A DNA stretch of 64,000 nucleotides, taken from Engraulis encrasicolus (lineage: Eukaryota > Chordata > Actinopteri > Clupeiformes > Engraulidae). Where the stretch lies: positions 46,658,262-46,722,261 of the forward strand of contig NC_085867.1 of the NCBI RefSeq assembly GCF_034702125.1, read 5' to 3'. Shown here piece by piece: positions 24,781 to 38,101 of this stretch. The notes below the pieces were generated by a model. It was not told where the DNA came from. It made no database searches and saw nothing but the letters and a program-made list of their open reading frames with translations. Within the stretch, counting starts at the first letter, position 1. The number at the start of each line of letters is the position of its first letter. A program made the position numbers and the translations under genes.

Positions 24781-25080
24781 ATCAACAAATTCAATAAGGA
24801 GTTCATGCAAAGGAAAAAGTACAATGTCTTGAAATTACCATACCAATCTTGAGATCTTCACATCATTGAAAATGTATGAATTGATTAGAAATAGACTGTC
24901 TTTAAAAGGCAGACAAGTAACCTGACTGAATTGGAGGTGTTCTGGATAGAATAATTGGCAACAATTCAGTACTGCCAGACTGCTGAGACTTGTCTGCGTC
25001 TATAGCAAGTATCCACAAGCTATAGCAAAGCTCCACTAGGTCAGCAAAGGTAAGCTGTGCTTCATATTAATAATGGAATA

Positions 25081-25270
25081 CCTGGGGGCGCTGTGGCGTG
25101 GCATGGCATGGCGTGACGTGCTGGGGCCCCCACATGGGGCTTGCATGCCCGTGGGGGACCCGGGTTCGAGTCTGGCCTGGGTCGTTTCCAAATCCTGCCT
25201 CATATCTCTCTCCCACTTGTTTCCCTGTCTTCCATCTGTGATTGATTGTACTGTCTAAATAAAGTCCAAA
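25081..25270 (+). mobile_element. tRNA-derived SINE, second family
   Basis: GGGGGCGCTGTGGCGTGGC begins the tRNA-like head, and GGTTCGAGTCT is box B. It continues with CTCTCTCCCACTTGTTTCC and ends in a TAAATAAAG-type tail. Confidence 0.7.
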
Positions 25271-26344
25271 AGGGTGCCTTAACTTTCTCATGCACATAGT
25301 AACACTAGCTATACAGCAGTTATAATACAAGTATGTGGTATAAGAACATACTTGCAATTTTTTATGTGAAAACATATAAGAGCTCTTTTCCGAAACGCTA
25401 TATCCACCATTTTTGACTTTTTGCATTTTAATATTGGAATTGACTGATAAGAAGTCCATTCAAATGTTTTGAGAACATACTTTTTAAACCTCTATAAAAT
25501 TAATTTTGCAATGCAATTCAATGGAATGTCCAATACAAAAATGTCAATTTCCCAACATTCTATAAAATGAATATATCTCATTTTGGAAAAGAGCTCTTCA
25601 TATGTACAGTAGGCTTATATATATGCACACATTCAGACATGCACACACAGGTATTATGCTCAGGGCCTTTGCATCAAACATCCACCAATTAGCATTACGC
25701 ACACGCACACGCACACACACACACTTCATTCACAACCATGGACTGCTGGCTCTGGGTCCACTTAACGACTGACGGCATCATCTTTGACAGCGTGCGTGCT
25801 TAGAGGTTGACGGCGTGGTCTGTGTGGGTTTCTGGCAAAGTACCACCTTGTATTCCCACCAGTAAAGAGTGAGCCAGGTGTTGCAATGACGCTGTCTGCC
25901 TGTCTGTTTGTATGCCAACAGTATGTTGCTTAATGCCCAGTGAGGCCCTTGATACACTTGCTGCATGCGTGGGCACGAATCATGCATGAACGCATTTCAT
26001 GTCAATTTTGCAATTAGGTACTGCATCCATACACATGCCTTCCATGCGATATCTTCAAAATTGCTGGGGGCAATCGTAAGAAAGACTGTGCAGTTCCATG
26101 TGAGTGTTTCAGATGAAAACATCAACTTTTCAAGAGCGTGTCATTGAGTTTGTCCGAAATTACAAACATTTGTGCGATCATACTTTCTTGTTGCACTTTG
26201 ATCACGGAGAGTGCAAATGTAGGAGCAGTAGCAGTATCGTCTCCTCGTCCGGGGAGTCCTTCTGTTTGTTTCGTTTTCCTAACAGTCTGTGTTTCCGATT
26301 TTCAGATCGCAATGCTGCTCTCTCTCTCTCTCTCTGGCTGTTTT

Positions 26345-26537
26345 TGGAAATTCAGAATGGCGAACCATGGAGAAGATCCCCCTTTTCATGTATGAGAAGT
26401 GCAATTTTTCCAGTCATAATGAATACTTAGAATTTGATGCTGGTGTTACGTATTCATGTAAAAGGTGACATTAGTGAAAGGGTAGCATTAATTCTAAAGC
26501 TAAACTAACAAAAAATCTCACACAGTGTCCCTTTAAG
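26345..26537 (+). mobile_element. MITE end with CACAGTGTCCCTTTAA terminus, copy B
   Basis: It is homologous to copy A at 19320-19498. A reverse end, TTAAAGGGACACTGTG, also occurs at 44410. Confidence 0.6.
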
Positions 26538-26637
26538 GCTTGCTGCAAGCGCGTTGAGGGCCTATCACTTGCATCTAGCAGTTGAGGCAGGTTGCTGTAT
26601 GCCGTCTGTATACTGCAGTGCTTGCTTACCACGTATA

Positions 26638-27961
26638 CACTCGCCTCCAAAAGAGTTGTCGCCTACCCATCTGTTTGGAATAACGGCTAATAACCTGACT
26701 TTCAATTAATCACTTGGCTTCAGAAGTCACTCATATGAAAGCTACAACCCTCCCGAATGAAAATGTATGTACAAAAATAAATGTCATGCACCAACGAAAG
26801 ATTGACCCTTTATTGAACACAGACAGGGCAGATTTTCACAAGACAAAAGTTTTGTCGCCTATCGCCTATAATGTGAAAATGAGCAGATAAGTCACTTCAA
26901 AACACTTCAAATACGCAGATTGGGTGTCATACTTAATCACTGAATCACTCTCACCTCTCCAGAAAATCAACTTTGGCCTTAGGTGTATGTTTAGGGTCAT
27001 TGTAATCATGGAAAGCAACACAATGAAAATCAATGGAGTTCAATGAGAGATGGTGACATATTCGCTATTCGTAAAGCAATACATGTTTAACTTCATGATT
27101 TAATCAATGATAAAAGCCCTCAAACACCTGCAGCATGCATGCAGCTCCTCATAAGAGCTGTATCCGTACCATGTTTCACTTTATGCACCATTTCTCTTTT
27201 TTCATATTCTTCATCTCCAACACCATATAGTTTTGATGCTATCAGTTCTAAAATGGTTGATCTTGGAATCTTGACTTCAGAGTATGAGTCCCATTAGCAT
27301 TCATTTTTGTCAGAATTAGGCCTGACATACTCTTGGCTGGCTATTTTGAGACAGGACAGTGGGAGAGACTTCTTTGGTGTTAAAGGTGAAGAATTTGGAA
27401 AAAATACATGGTGCCTAAAGTCAAACATGGGAGGGATACAGCTCTTATGTGGAGCTGCATACATGCTGCTGGTGTGTGAGGGCTTTTATCATTGATTACA
27501 TCATGAAGTTAAAAATGTATTGCTCTACGAATAGCAAATATGTCACCATCTCTCATTGAACTCCATTTATTTTCATTTTGTTGCTTTCCATGATTACATT
27601 GACCCTAAACATACACCTAAGGCCAAAGTTGATTTTCTGGAGAGGTGTGAGTGAATCAGTGATTAAGTATGACACCCGATCGCGTATTTCAAGTGTTTTG
27701 AAGTGACTTATCTTTTCATTTTCACATTATGTTCGATAGGCGACAAAACTTTTGTCTTGTCAAAATCTGCCCTGTCTGTGTTCATTAAAGGGTCAATCGT
27801 TCTTTGGGTGCATGAAATGTATTTTTGTACATTCATTTTCATTCGAGAGGGTTGTAGCTTTCATATGAGTGACTTCTGAAGCCAAGTGATTAATTGAAAG
27901 TCAGGTTATTAGCTGTTATTCCAAACAGATGGGTAGGCGACAACTCTTTTGGAGGCGAGTG
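26638..27961. mobile_element. Tc1-like foldback element, 1.3 kb
   Basis: The ends CACTCGCCTCCAAAAG and its complement are flanked by TA (26636-26637, 27962-27963). Inverted arms of about 500 bp enclose a 270 bp centre. The centre near 27400-27480 reads like a short decayed stretch of Tc1 transposase, but this is weak. Confidence 0.82.
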
Positions 27962-28340
27962 TAAAATAGGTATCTACTGAATACACTCAAAATGTGTACG
28001 TATTTCTGAGTAAATGTGGGTATGTATAATCCGTTACTTGCCAGCTGTCTGTGAATGCATCACAAGTATATTCCTGCAAATATCTAAAATGAAACACGCA
28101 AGCATAATAAATAACGAAGAGCATACAGACAATCACAGATACACACACGCACACGCACACACACCTGCCAGCCTTGTGTTGCCTGAGAGAGTCTGTGAGA
28201 GGCCTGTTGACATCTCTCAGAGTGCAGCCCTTTCACATGTCTCCTATGGGCAAATACACGCTGGGTGAAGCTTGAGGCACACACACGCACATACACACAC
28301 ACACACACACATAAACTTTAGCCCTCTCCTCTATCACACG

Positions 28341-28552
<212 letters not shown>

Positions 28553-29119
28553 CCACACTCCCTTCTCCCACTTCTCCTCTGGTGTACTCCTTGCTGGGTG
28601 ATGCCTGCCTGCCTCATGCTGTGGAGAGCTCAATGGCTGTAATCTGGGGCTAACAATCAGCTTTATTAGTATGCTGGCTCAGGAACACACGCACACACGC
28701 ACACGCGCACACGCGCGCACGCACACACGCGCACGCACACACGCATACACGCACGCACGCACGCACGCACCCACCAGACTCCAATGTGCAGTTAAAGCTA
28801 ATCACAGAGATATAGACATCACTCTCTCACACACACACACAGAAAGCAAGAATAAATAACTAGGCCTATGCAGTCGCCTCCGACTGCTAAAGGTATATCC
28901 CCAAAATGCGATTCCTCCAGTCTGCTATCATTCCTACCACTCCCGTCCACCTATTTATAAACTTATATATTAAATACAAAATATAAAAGAAATATCTTTA
29001 ATATCTATACATAGATCACTGCCGTGTTTAGGCTTAAAACCAAACAACTATTATGAAAACACAGCTAAAAGAATTTGGGGCAAATCCATCCACCCAGTCT
29101 GAAGTTATGGGCCAAACAA

Positions 29120-29340
29120 AAAATTCGCCATCTTGAATTCAGCCATCTTGAAAGTGTTGGCCTCCAAAATCTTAACAGTTCATGAACCTACCCTAGAACA
29201 TTAACACACCAAATCTGGCAAAAATCCAACCATCCGTTCAAAAGTTATTGCGTTAACACGAAAGACCTAACGCGGCGGCGGCAATCACAAAACAAAATTT
29301 CGGCCATCTTGAATTCAGGCAATCTTGAAAGTGTTGTCTT
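29120..29340. repeat. Direct repeat GCCATCTTGAATTCA
   Basis: GCCATCTTGAATTCAG then CATCTTGAAAGTGTTG-like sequence occurs at 29127 and again near 29303. A related inverted copy is at 34661-34760. Confidence 0.6.
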
Positions 29341-30327
29341 CCAGGTCGAAATGTTGTGCCGAGTTTTTCCGTTAAATCATGACAAGGGAGCATTTTGTGA
29401 GCTTTGTGGTGTGTGATATTTTTTCCTTCACCTAGGTTGTACTTTTAAAAAAAATTGCAACCTTGAGTGCCTCAGAACTTCTCTTCTTGGACTAAACTTG
29501 TGAGACCCTACACTGATGAGCACCGAGAAAAAAGGTGAATCCCCAGAAGCACTCCAATTATCTGCTTGTGTTTGCCCTTGAAAACATCTCTGAAAAGCTT
29601 CTAGCCCAGGTGGCATTGGGGTTATTAATACATGCAACCAAACTCTTCAGTTTATTGGCTTGCTTCAAATGAATGAATGAATGACTCGTTAACTCATCAA
29701 GGGCAAAGACGTTCTCATGTCAGAGCAGCTATAAACATTCAGCTCGCATTTCAGCAGTGAAGGCGAAGAACCCAATGAAATATTAGCAGCTCTTCAATTC
29801 CCAAATCCAATTCACCATCTAAACCATGGGATTCATGGCTCTTTGGCAGGATCCGGATCACGTTTAAAAAAAGTTTTTGGAATATTTATTCAATCTTAAG
29901 ATTATAGCATTGAAGAATCTACCTCTGCCTCATTGAATCCAAACAAGCTGACTGTCGTCCTTCTAAAGACCGTAAAGTACCTGCCAGTCACTGAGGGAAA
30001 GCTTTTCTCAAATGAACCCATTTTAGCCTGATGACACGCATATGTTGTTTGACCTTTGGTGCCTGGAGACACATATACGCTGCATTCAGGCTCTTGAGAT
30101 TTTATCTTTTTTAATCAAAATGTAGGTATGTTACAGCTGAATGAACACACTCTAATGCAAGATAAGGGTCTTAGGGTTTAAATGCAACTTATGTCATGTT
30201 TGTATGTGCATAAGAGGCCAAGATATTTAGATTTTTATAGGCTGAATGTAACTTTCCCACCAAGGGCTTAGGCATTCAGCAGACGTTTTTTGCAGGTGCT
30301 TTAGGCATCAATGGTTTAAAGTAGTAA

Positions 30328-30358
<31 letters not shown>

Positions 30359-30628
30359 AGAAAACAGAAAAGAGAGACTCCCCTGCTTCTAATCCCATCG
30401 TTCACGTCTAGAAGCTTGTTCAAAATAATTGATTTGTTCACGGGCTTCACAAACAACACTACTAAACAAGACAAGTGTGGCACAGGGACCATTTGCGGCC
30501 AACGACCCAGTTTCTATACTTTTCTTTTTTTCAGCAGTTAAACTGAAGGGATATTTACAGGGGCTTAAGTTGAACAGACTGCTGCTCCGAACATGAAGAC
30601 AGGGAAACAGCCACGCGTGCACACTGAC

Positions 30629-30631
<3 letters not shown>

Positions 30632-30678
<47 letters not shown>
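30632..30678. repeat. CT microsatellite
   Basis: About 23 CT units. Confidence 0.9.
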
Positions 30679-30679
<1 letters not shown>

Positions 30680-30859
30680 ACAGTATTATCCAACTCACAC
30701 TTCAGTCACGTCTCGACAGAGGATATGATAATTCACACTTCCACTCACTTTGACTCTCTCTTGCTCCGTCTGTCTCTATCTCGCTCCCTCGGTCTGTATC
30801 CCGATTCCCTCTCTCACTCAATTTCTGTCTGTCTCCGTCTCTTGCTTCCCTCTCTCCCT

Positions 30860-31002
<143 letters not shown>

Positions 31003-31383
31003 TGTTCCTTGGTTTGAAAAGTGTATACTGCAATCTGAATCTACATGTAAAGCTGCAAAGATTTTGCAGGAGCACCCTTCTCAGTGCAGCCTCCAACGAT
31101 GCGCGCGCACGCACACACACACACACACACACACGCACGCAAGCACGCACGCACACACACACACACACACACGAATGACACAGAAGCTCATTTCACAACA
31201 CCACAGGGATATGTTGAACTGTTCGAACAAGCCAGCTCATTACATTGCATTTGGCAGACACTGTATAACCAAAGTGAGTTTCATGACTCCATCACACGTA
31301 CACTCCCTCTTCATCTCTAACACACTCACATTTACCCGCCGAGACAGACATTAACCCCCCCCAGTGTGACAATTGACCTAGTC

Positions 31384-31754
31384 CAGTGTTTCTCAAAGTG
31401 GGGTGCAACGCGGGGGGGCGCGCAACGCAGTGTTAATGTCTGTCTCGTCTCTGCCAAATGCAATGTAATGAGCTGGATGGGGGGGGGGGGGGGGGTGACA
31501 TCTGATTTTGTTTTTTTTTACCCCTTAGGAAATTATTTCCTGTCTCTCCAATAAGCAATACATTTTAAGCCCTCATCAACATTATATTATAAATTGTCTC
31601 TGTGTTTTACCTCACCAGTCACCTTTCCTTTGATTCTGCGCAGCGCAGCGATCATAAAATCAGTCTCCGTGAGTACTGCTGTTGCTTGGGGGGGGCTCCG
31701 AAGCATCCAGACCCTCCAAAGGGGGGAATGACGGGATAACTTTGAGAACCACTG
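31384..31754. mobile_element. hAT MITE (CAG ends, duplication ACCTAGTC)
   Basis: The termini are CAGTGTTTCTCAAAG and CTTTGAGAACCACTG. Perfect ACCTAGTC duplications lie at 31376-31383 and 31755-31762. Confidence 0.9.
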
Positions 31755-31887
31755 ACCTAGTCTGTCAATTGACTAGGTCTCCCTGAGGGCTAGACTTCAG
31801 ACAACTTACATCGTACCCTTGTAGGTGGTCCCGCTCCGCACACACAAGTACAGCATGAGACATGGAGAGAAATAGAGAGAGAAAGAG

Positions 31888-31931
<44 letters not shown>

Positions 31932-32139
31932 AGAGAGAGAGAATGCCGTTTGAGACTGAGTCGCTTCTTGAGACAGTTACATGTTATGCTGCTGTCGAAG
32001 ACCACAGACACACACAGCCACACACACACACGCACGCGCACGCACACGCGCACGCACACACACACACACACACACAGGTGCACTGAACACTGTGAGGGTA
32101 ATGCCACTGATCTTTTTTAAATCTTAGATTCTGGTGCTG

Positions 32140-32760
<621 letters not shown>

Positions 32761-32957
32761 CTATCTTACGCACTATTCCGACGGGAGTAGTTTAATATAT
32801 GGACATGGGGAAATGTGATCTTTATCTCAGGACGTCGGTAATAGAAATGGCCGATTCGGACTGGATTGAAATAACTCAGTAAATGAACAGAAAGTGAGAG
32901 GGTCCGTTGTGACGGCACTTGTCGTCATGCGCGTGCCAACTCCACAATATGTTATTT

Positions 32958-33137
32958 AAGCGGGCTTGCGGAGCAAGGACCATGCAGAGCATGGCCCTTG
33001 CAGAGCAAGGCCCGTTTATAGTAATCTCTAAGTCCTGTTTCTTTATTAAGCGGGCTTGCGGAGCAAGGACCATGCAGAGCATGGCCCTTGCAGAGCAAGG
33101 CCCGTTTATAGTAATCTCTAAGTCCTGTTTCTTATTT
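32958..33137. repeat. 90 bp near-exact tandem duplication
   Basis: Two copies start at 32958 and 33048 with AAGCGGGCTTGCGGAGCAAG. I see no difference until the end of the second copy near 33132, so the duplication is recent. Confidence 0.88.
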
Positions 33138-33960
33138 ATTATAGCTTGGTCTTGTGCAGGGGCAGTAAAAATAGAAAATGGATCTCCTCCTAGGCCTTTC
33201 GAGATAGAGACACCGTTCAAACACTAAAACGACCGGCTCGGCTTGGAGATCGCGTATACTAATAGGCTTTTCCGTGTCTCTTGTCGTTTTCCCGTTTTTG
33301 GCGATTTTGTGAAAGCCTGGGTCCCCATTGAAAATAGTGGTGGAACCTCCATGAACCAAAGTTCCGCCACTCTAGAGATTAGAGTGTAGGAGGCTTTTTC
33401 AGTCATAAAACATCAACACTTTCACCTAGAAGTTTAGTTGACGCGTTGTTAGCGAGCTCTATGGGATGTCTCCAAATTGTCAAAGTTTCATCTCCCAACT
33501 CCCAATACTTTTTAAATGGCAGGTTTGTAAAAAAAACAGACCTGGCTCTATGGAGAATCCCAGTCTTTCGAAAAGGGCATTTTTCAAGAGATCAGCGCAT
33601 GTCCCACACGGAGGTCCATTTGTGCCTGAAAAATTTAACCTATAAACTTCATTTAAAGACTGTTAGAGAGATCACAAGCATGACTCCGATCTGTGAAAAG
33701 GACACGTGCCAACTCCTTTTAGTTTTTTTACAACGATGTTGTAAAGACAAAAAACTCATTCTCATTTTCTCCCCTTTTTAAGGCTCAATACTAACTGTCT
33801 TTCAGTCAATCACAACAGGTGCAGCCTATGAAGGGTTCCATTTCAACTGTCACTGTCTCAAGATTCTATTCTTAACGAGCAGGTGCGAGCAACCATTCTA
33901 GAAGTGTATTGTTCAGCTCTGCAATGCAATGTAATATAGTCTTGCTGGACTATGCATGAC

Positions 33961-34665
33961 AATTAGCTGCTTGGCTTAGTGGTAATGCATGCCGCTGCAT
34001 TAGAGAGATGGAGGTTGAGGGTTCAAATCCCACCTGAAGCCATGTTGATTTTCTAAATTATATCATATGCAGCGTTCCTTGGCCGACTTAAAATGCCATG
34101 TATATCATTTAGTATGGATGGCAAATGTGCTGAATTACAGATATTGAGGTTGGGGGTTCGAAACCCAGTCAAAGCCATGTTGATTTTCAAAATTATATCA
34201 TATGCAGTGTTCCTTGGCCAACTTAAAATGCCATGTATGTCATTTAGTATGCATGGCAAATGTGCTGGATTACAGATATGGAGGTTGGGGGTTCGAATCC
34301 CAGTCAAAGCCATGTTGATTTTCAAAAGTATATCATATGCAGTGTTCCTTGGCCAACTTAAAATGCCATGTATGTCATTTAGTATGAATGGCAAATGTGC
34401 TGAATTAGGGATATGGGGGTTGGAGGTTCGAACCCCAGTCGAAGCCATGTTGATTTTCAAAATGATATCATATGCAGTGTTCCTTAGCCAACTTCAAATA
34501 TCATGTATTGTATGTCATTTAATATCAATGGCAAAGGGGTTGGATTACAGATATGGAGGTTGTGAGTTCTAATCCCGCTCGAAGCCATGTTGATTTTCAA
34601 AATTATATCATATGCAGTGTTCCTTAGCCAACTTAAAATACCATCTATGTCATTTAGTATATCCC
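33961..34665 (+). repeat. tRNA-like head followed by a 135 bp tandem array retaining box B
   Basis: A head with box A TGGCTTAGTGG and box B GGTTCAAATCC (33970-34031) leads into units that start at CATGTTGATTTT, at 34041, 34176, 34311, 34446 and 34586. Spacing is 135, 135, 135 and 140. The first four units carry a GGTTCGAA-like box B and AAAGCCATG. Open frames here are repeat artefacts. Confidence 0.88.
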
Positions 34666-35340
34666 CAAAACGCAGAGCTACAACACTTTCAAGATGGCTG
34701 AATCCAAGATGGCTGAATTGTTTGGCCCATAACTTCTGACTGGGTGGATGGAGTTTTTCCAAGATTTCTTTTAGCTTTGTTTTCTCAATAGTACTTTGTT
34801 TCATCTCTGCCCCAAAAGGCAAGCCCGCTTCCAGCATTTTCTGTGAGAATGCATTTCTAGTTTACTTTTGAGCACATTATTGCGAATCCATGGAGACATT
34901 TGGTCCCGTGGAACAATTTTAATAATTGCCTGTTGGTTTACTAACCCATGAAAATCCATTCTAATGCATCTGCATGCATGTCCTTTCATTCGGAAAATGC
35001 GTTTGACCATGCTACCTGATTCGACAGGGAACACAGCTTGGAACAACTCCCTAAAACAAAAACGGTTTACTGCAAGGCTGTAATGTTTGCAAGCCCGGAG
35101 AGATTGGATATATTGTGCGTTTCGTGCACTTAACCAGACATCTTTACATGGGGTCGCATTCGGACAGGATTAGTATTACCGAGGGTAATTTCTCCAGACC
35201 GTTTCACAGGAGGTAAAACTCGCGGTGAAGTTTACCGACATACTCCGCTATTTGTCCCGCGTTCGGACGGGACTAACTATCCCGGTTATTATGATTTTAC
35301 CCCAGGTCCCCCATTAAACTAGTCCCTTCGGAATAGGGCT

Positions 35341-35885
<545 letters not shown>

Positions 35886-36009
35886 ACCAAACTGTCCTGT
35901 CACCAATTAAGTCTAAAGACAAAAAAAGTAATGTTTCACATGGTCTAAGCCAATGTTTTTGTACATTATTTCACATAAAATCAGATTAATTGACGTACGT
36001 AATTGACAT

Positions 36010-36413
36010 TAGGGATGGCACAAACCGCACCGAAAACCGAAACCGTACAATTCACACACATACCGAACCGAACCGTGCAATCCATCGCAAACCGCAATTC
36101 ATGTACTGCCCAGAAACATATTCTAGACAGATCTAGAACAGATTCTAGGAGTATCTTATCCAGTCTCTCTGATTAAAACATTAGCGTATTAGACCAAATC
36201 AGAGGATGACACAATTAAAATCACACCATTTTCACATTATAAGCCTATACAAACCATATGAAGGATATTTAGTGATAAGTCCGATTCTATTAGCCAGTGC
36301 ACCATTTATCATGAATTTTTATCTAAAAAAGAGAACCGTAGAGAACCGAAAACCGTGACCTTGACACAGTGATATGAAACGAACCGTGAATTTTGTGAAC
36401 CGTACCACCCCTA
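36010..36413. mobile_element. hAT MITE (TAG ends, duplication ATTGACAT)
   Basis: The left end is TAGGGATGGCAC and the right end GTACCACCCCTA. Perfect ATTGACAT duplications lie at 36002-36009 and 36414-36421. The interior is rich in AACCG repeats. Confidence 0.88.
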
Positions 36414-36910
36414 ATTGACATACGTAACAGATTGGAACAATAGGGAAAAAATGTGGCAAACATCAAAGACGACTGGTGGTAAGAAGGACTTGATAGTTAG
36501 AACATACAGTATGAACAGAAATACAAAGCATAGAGTACACATGGGCCTCTTACACTAGCCTCGCGCGCTATACGTATACTTCCGCCAAGACACTTGGCTC
36601 CGCACTACGTCTGGTACCTGTCCTCTGTGAAGCGATGTTGACCGGTAGGATTTTCGCCGTTGTTCTGACAAAGGTCCTACATTGTAATTTTATCCTACGG
36701 TAGGATGTTCTGTCAGACATGTCTGTTAAACGGTCCTACATCGCCATAGATAGACGTCAGACATGTTTGCTCAACAACTTTTAAGTTAAATCCTGATTTT
36801 TCCGAAAATGCCCTTCCTGCTTCCTGCAATCACGTCAGATCAAAGTCCAGACCATGAATACGAAATGGAAATGGTAGTATTATGGGATGGTCAGGACCAG
36901 GCTACTCTTA

Positions 36911-37248
36911 CCGCGCGAATAGACCAGGCGCGATGCGATTCAAGCGACAGAGTGCAGCAGCAAGCGATACGAGCGATTGAGGAGACTAGAGTATGTCCGT
37001 GCAGGCAGAAGGCAAAGCATTCAAGCATTCCCATTGGCTGTGGTCACTGACCTCTATACAGTCATTGGCTGTCGCGGCTTGTCGCCAAACCGCGTCATAG
37101 AAAGTTGAAAGGATTTCAACTTCAAACTGTCGCGCTCGTCGCGCAAATCGCTCTAGTCTCCAGAATCGCTTTTGTCGCGCGACTCAATACAAAGTCAATT
37201 ACTTCCGTCGCTCGCCTCGCTCTTGTCGCGGTAGGTGTATTTCTGCGG
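36911..37248. mobile_element. PIF/Harbinger MITE, copy 2 (338 bp, TTA duplication)
   Basis: It is the same element as 1632-1969, flanked by TTA on both sides (36908-36910, 37249-37251). The different TWA target in the two copies shows two independent insertions. Confidence 0.9.
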
Positions 37249-37505
37249 TTACACAGCAACATCTTAAACCATCATCATTAGCTCAATCATGACACAGCAC
37301 TGTGTAATACACATAGCAGCTGGATATAAATAGTAGTCTAACCAAAAATACACCATCAGTGTATTTTAGTGTGGGAAGTTTCATGGCCAAGTGGACCAGT
37401 CTCATGCCCTTTTATTAATTGCACATTGCACCAGTAAGAGCAGAGTGTGAAGGTTCAATTAACAGGGTAAGAGCAGTTTGCCCCAAATATTGCAATGCAC
37501 ACATT

Positions 37506-37691
37506 ATGGGTGACATATCAGAGTTCAAATGAGGACAAATTGTGGGTGCACGTCTTGCTGACGCATCTTTGACCAAGACAGCAAATCTTTGTGATGTATC
37601 AAGAGCCACGGTATCCAAGGTGATGATGTCAGCATATCACCAAGAAGGACAAACCACATCCAACAGGATTAACTGTCAAGAGTTACAGACG
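37506..37691 (+). pseudogene. Tc1-like transposase N-terminal fragment (helix-turn-helix), broken
   Basis: From ATG at 37506 the frame reads MGDISEFK, a stop TGA, then GQIVGARLADASLTKTANL and DVSRATVSKVM. This is the N-terminal helix-turn-helix of fish Tc1-like transposases, which binds the terminal repeats. The stop replaces the usual Arg, consistent with a CGA to TGA change. The frame closes again at about 37691, and the DDE domain is absent. It lies about 260 bp beyond Harbinger MITE copy 2. Confidence 0.75.
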
Positions 37692-38101
37692 TAACATAGA
37701 AGGGACACGAAACTCGAAAAAGGCAGGTATGAAAATGTATTTACAGAATCTAGGGGATAACAAAACATACGTAAGGAGCCGCGCTCCTACCATGAACCAA
37801 AAAGCTTTCCAAAACAGTGAAGGCTCTAGGCCAGTCAAAACAAACGTAAAATTCAAGCCAAAGGCAAGGTCAAAAATGCAAAGGGCAGAAAAAGCGAAAG
37901 GTCAAAGTCAGCTCTGCAGCCAGCGGGCACCAAAAGGGAAGTGAGCGAAGCGAAGCCGGATTCGCAGGAGGAGAAAGAGAAGCCTCCAGCTGCCATTTAA
38001 ATAGGACCACCCCCGGGCCGCAGGTGCCACCAATAATCGCTGCTGCAGAGAGGACATGTTATGGGCACAGAACAAATTAGGAGGGCGCTAAGAACACAAT
38101 T

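Noticed and set aside
27307..27495. Tc1 transposase fragment in the centre of the foldback element
   Set aside because: Some resemblance to the glycine-rich part of Tc1 transposases, but too short and degenerate to annotate as a gene remnant.
34053..34572. Overlapping frames of 135 and 159 codons on both strands
   Set aside because: They follow the 135 bp tandem repeat, whose period is a multiple of three. The repeated peptide is a by-product.
33961..34665. CRISPR-like array
   Set aside because: Units are contiguous with no unique spacers, in a vertebrate context, and derive from a SINE tail.
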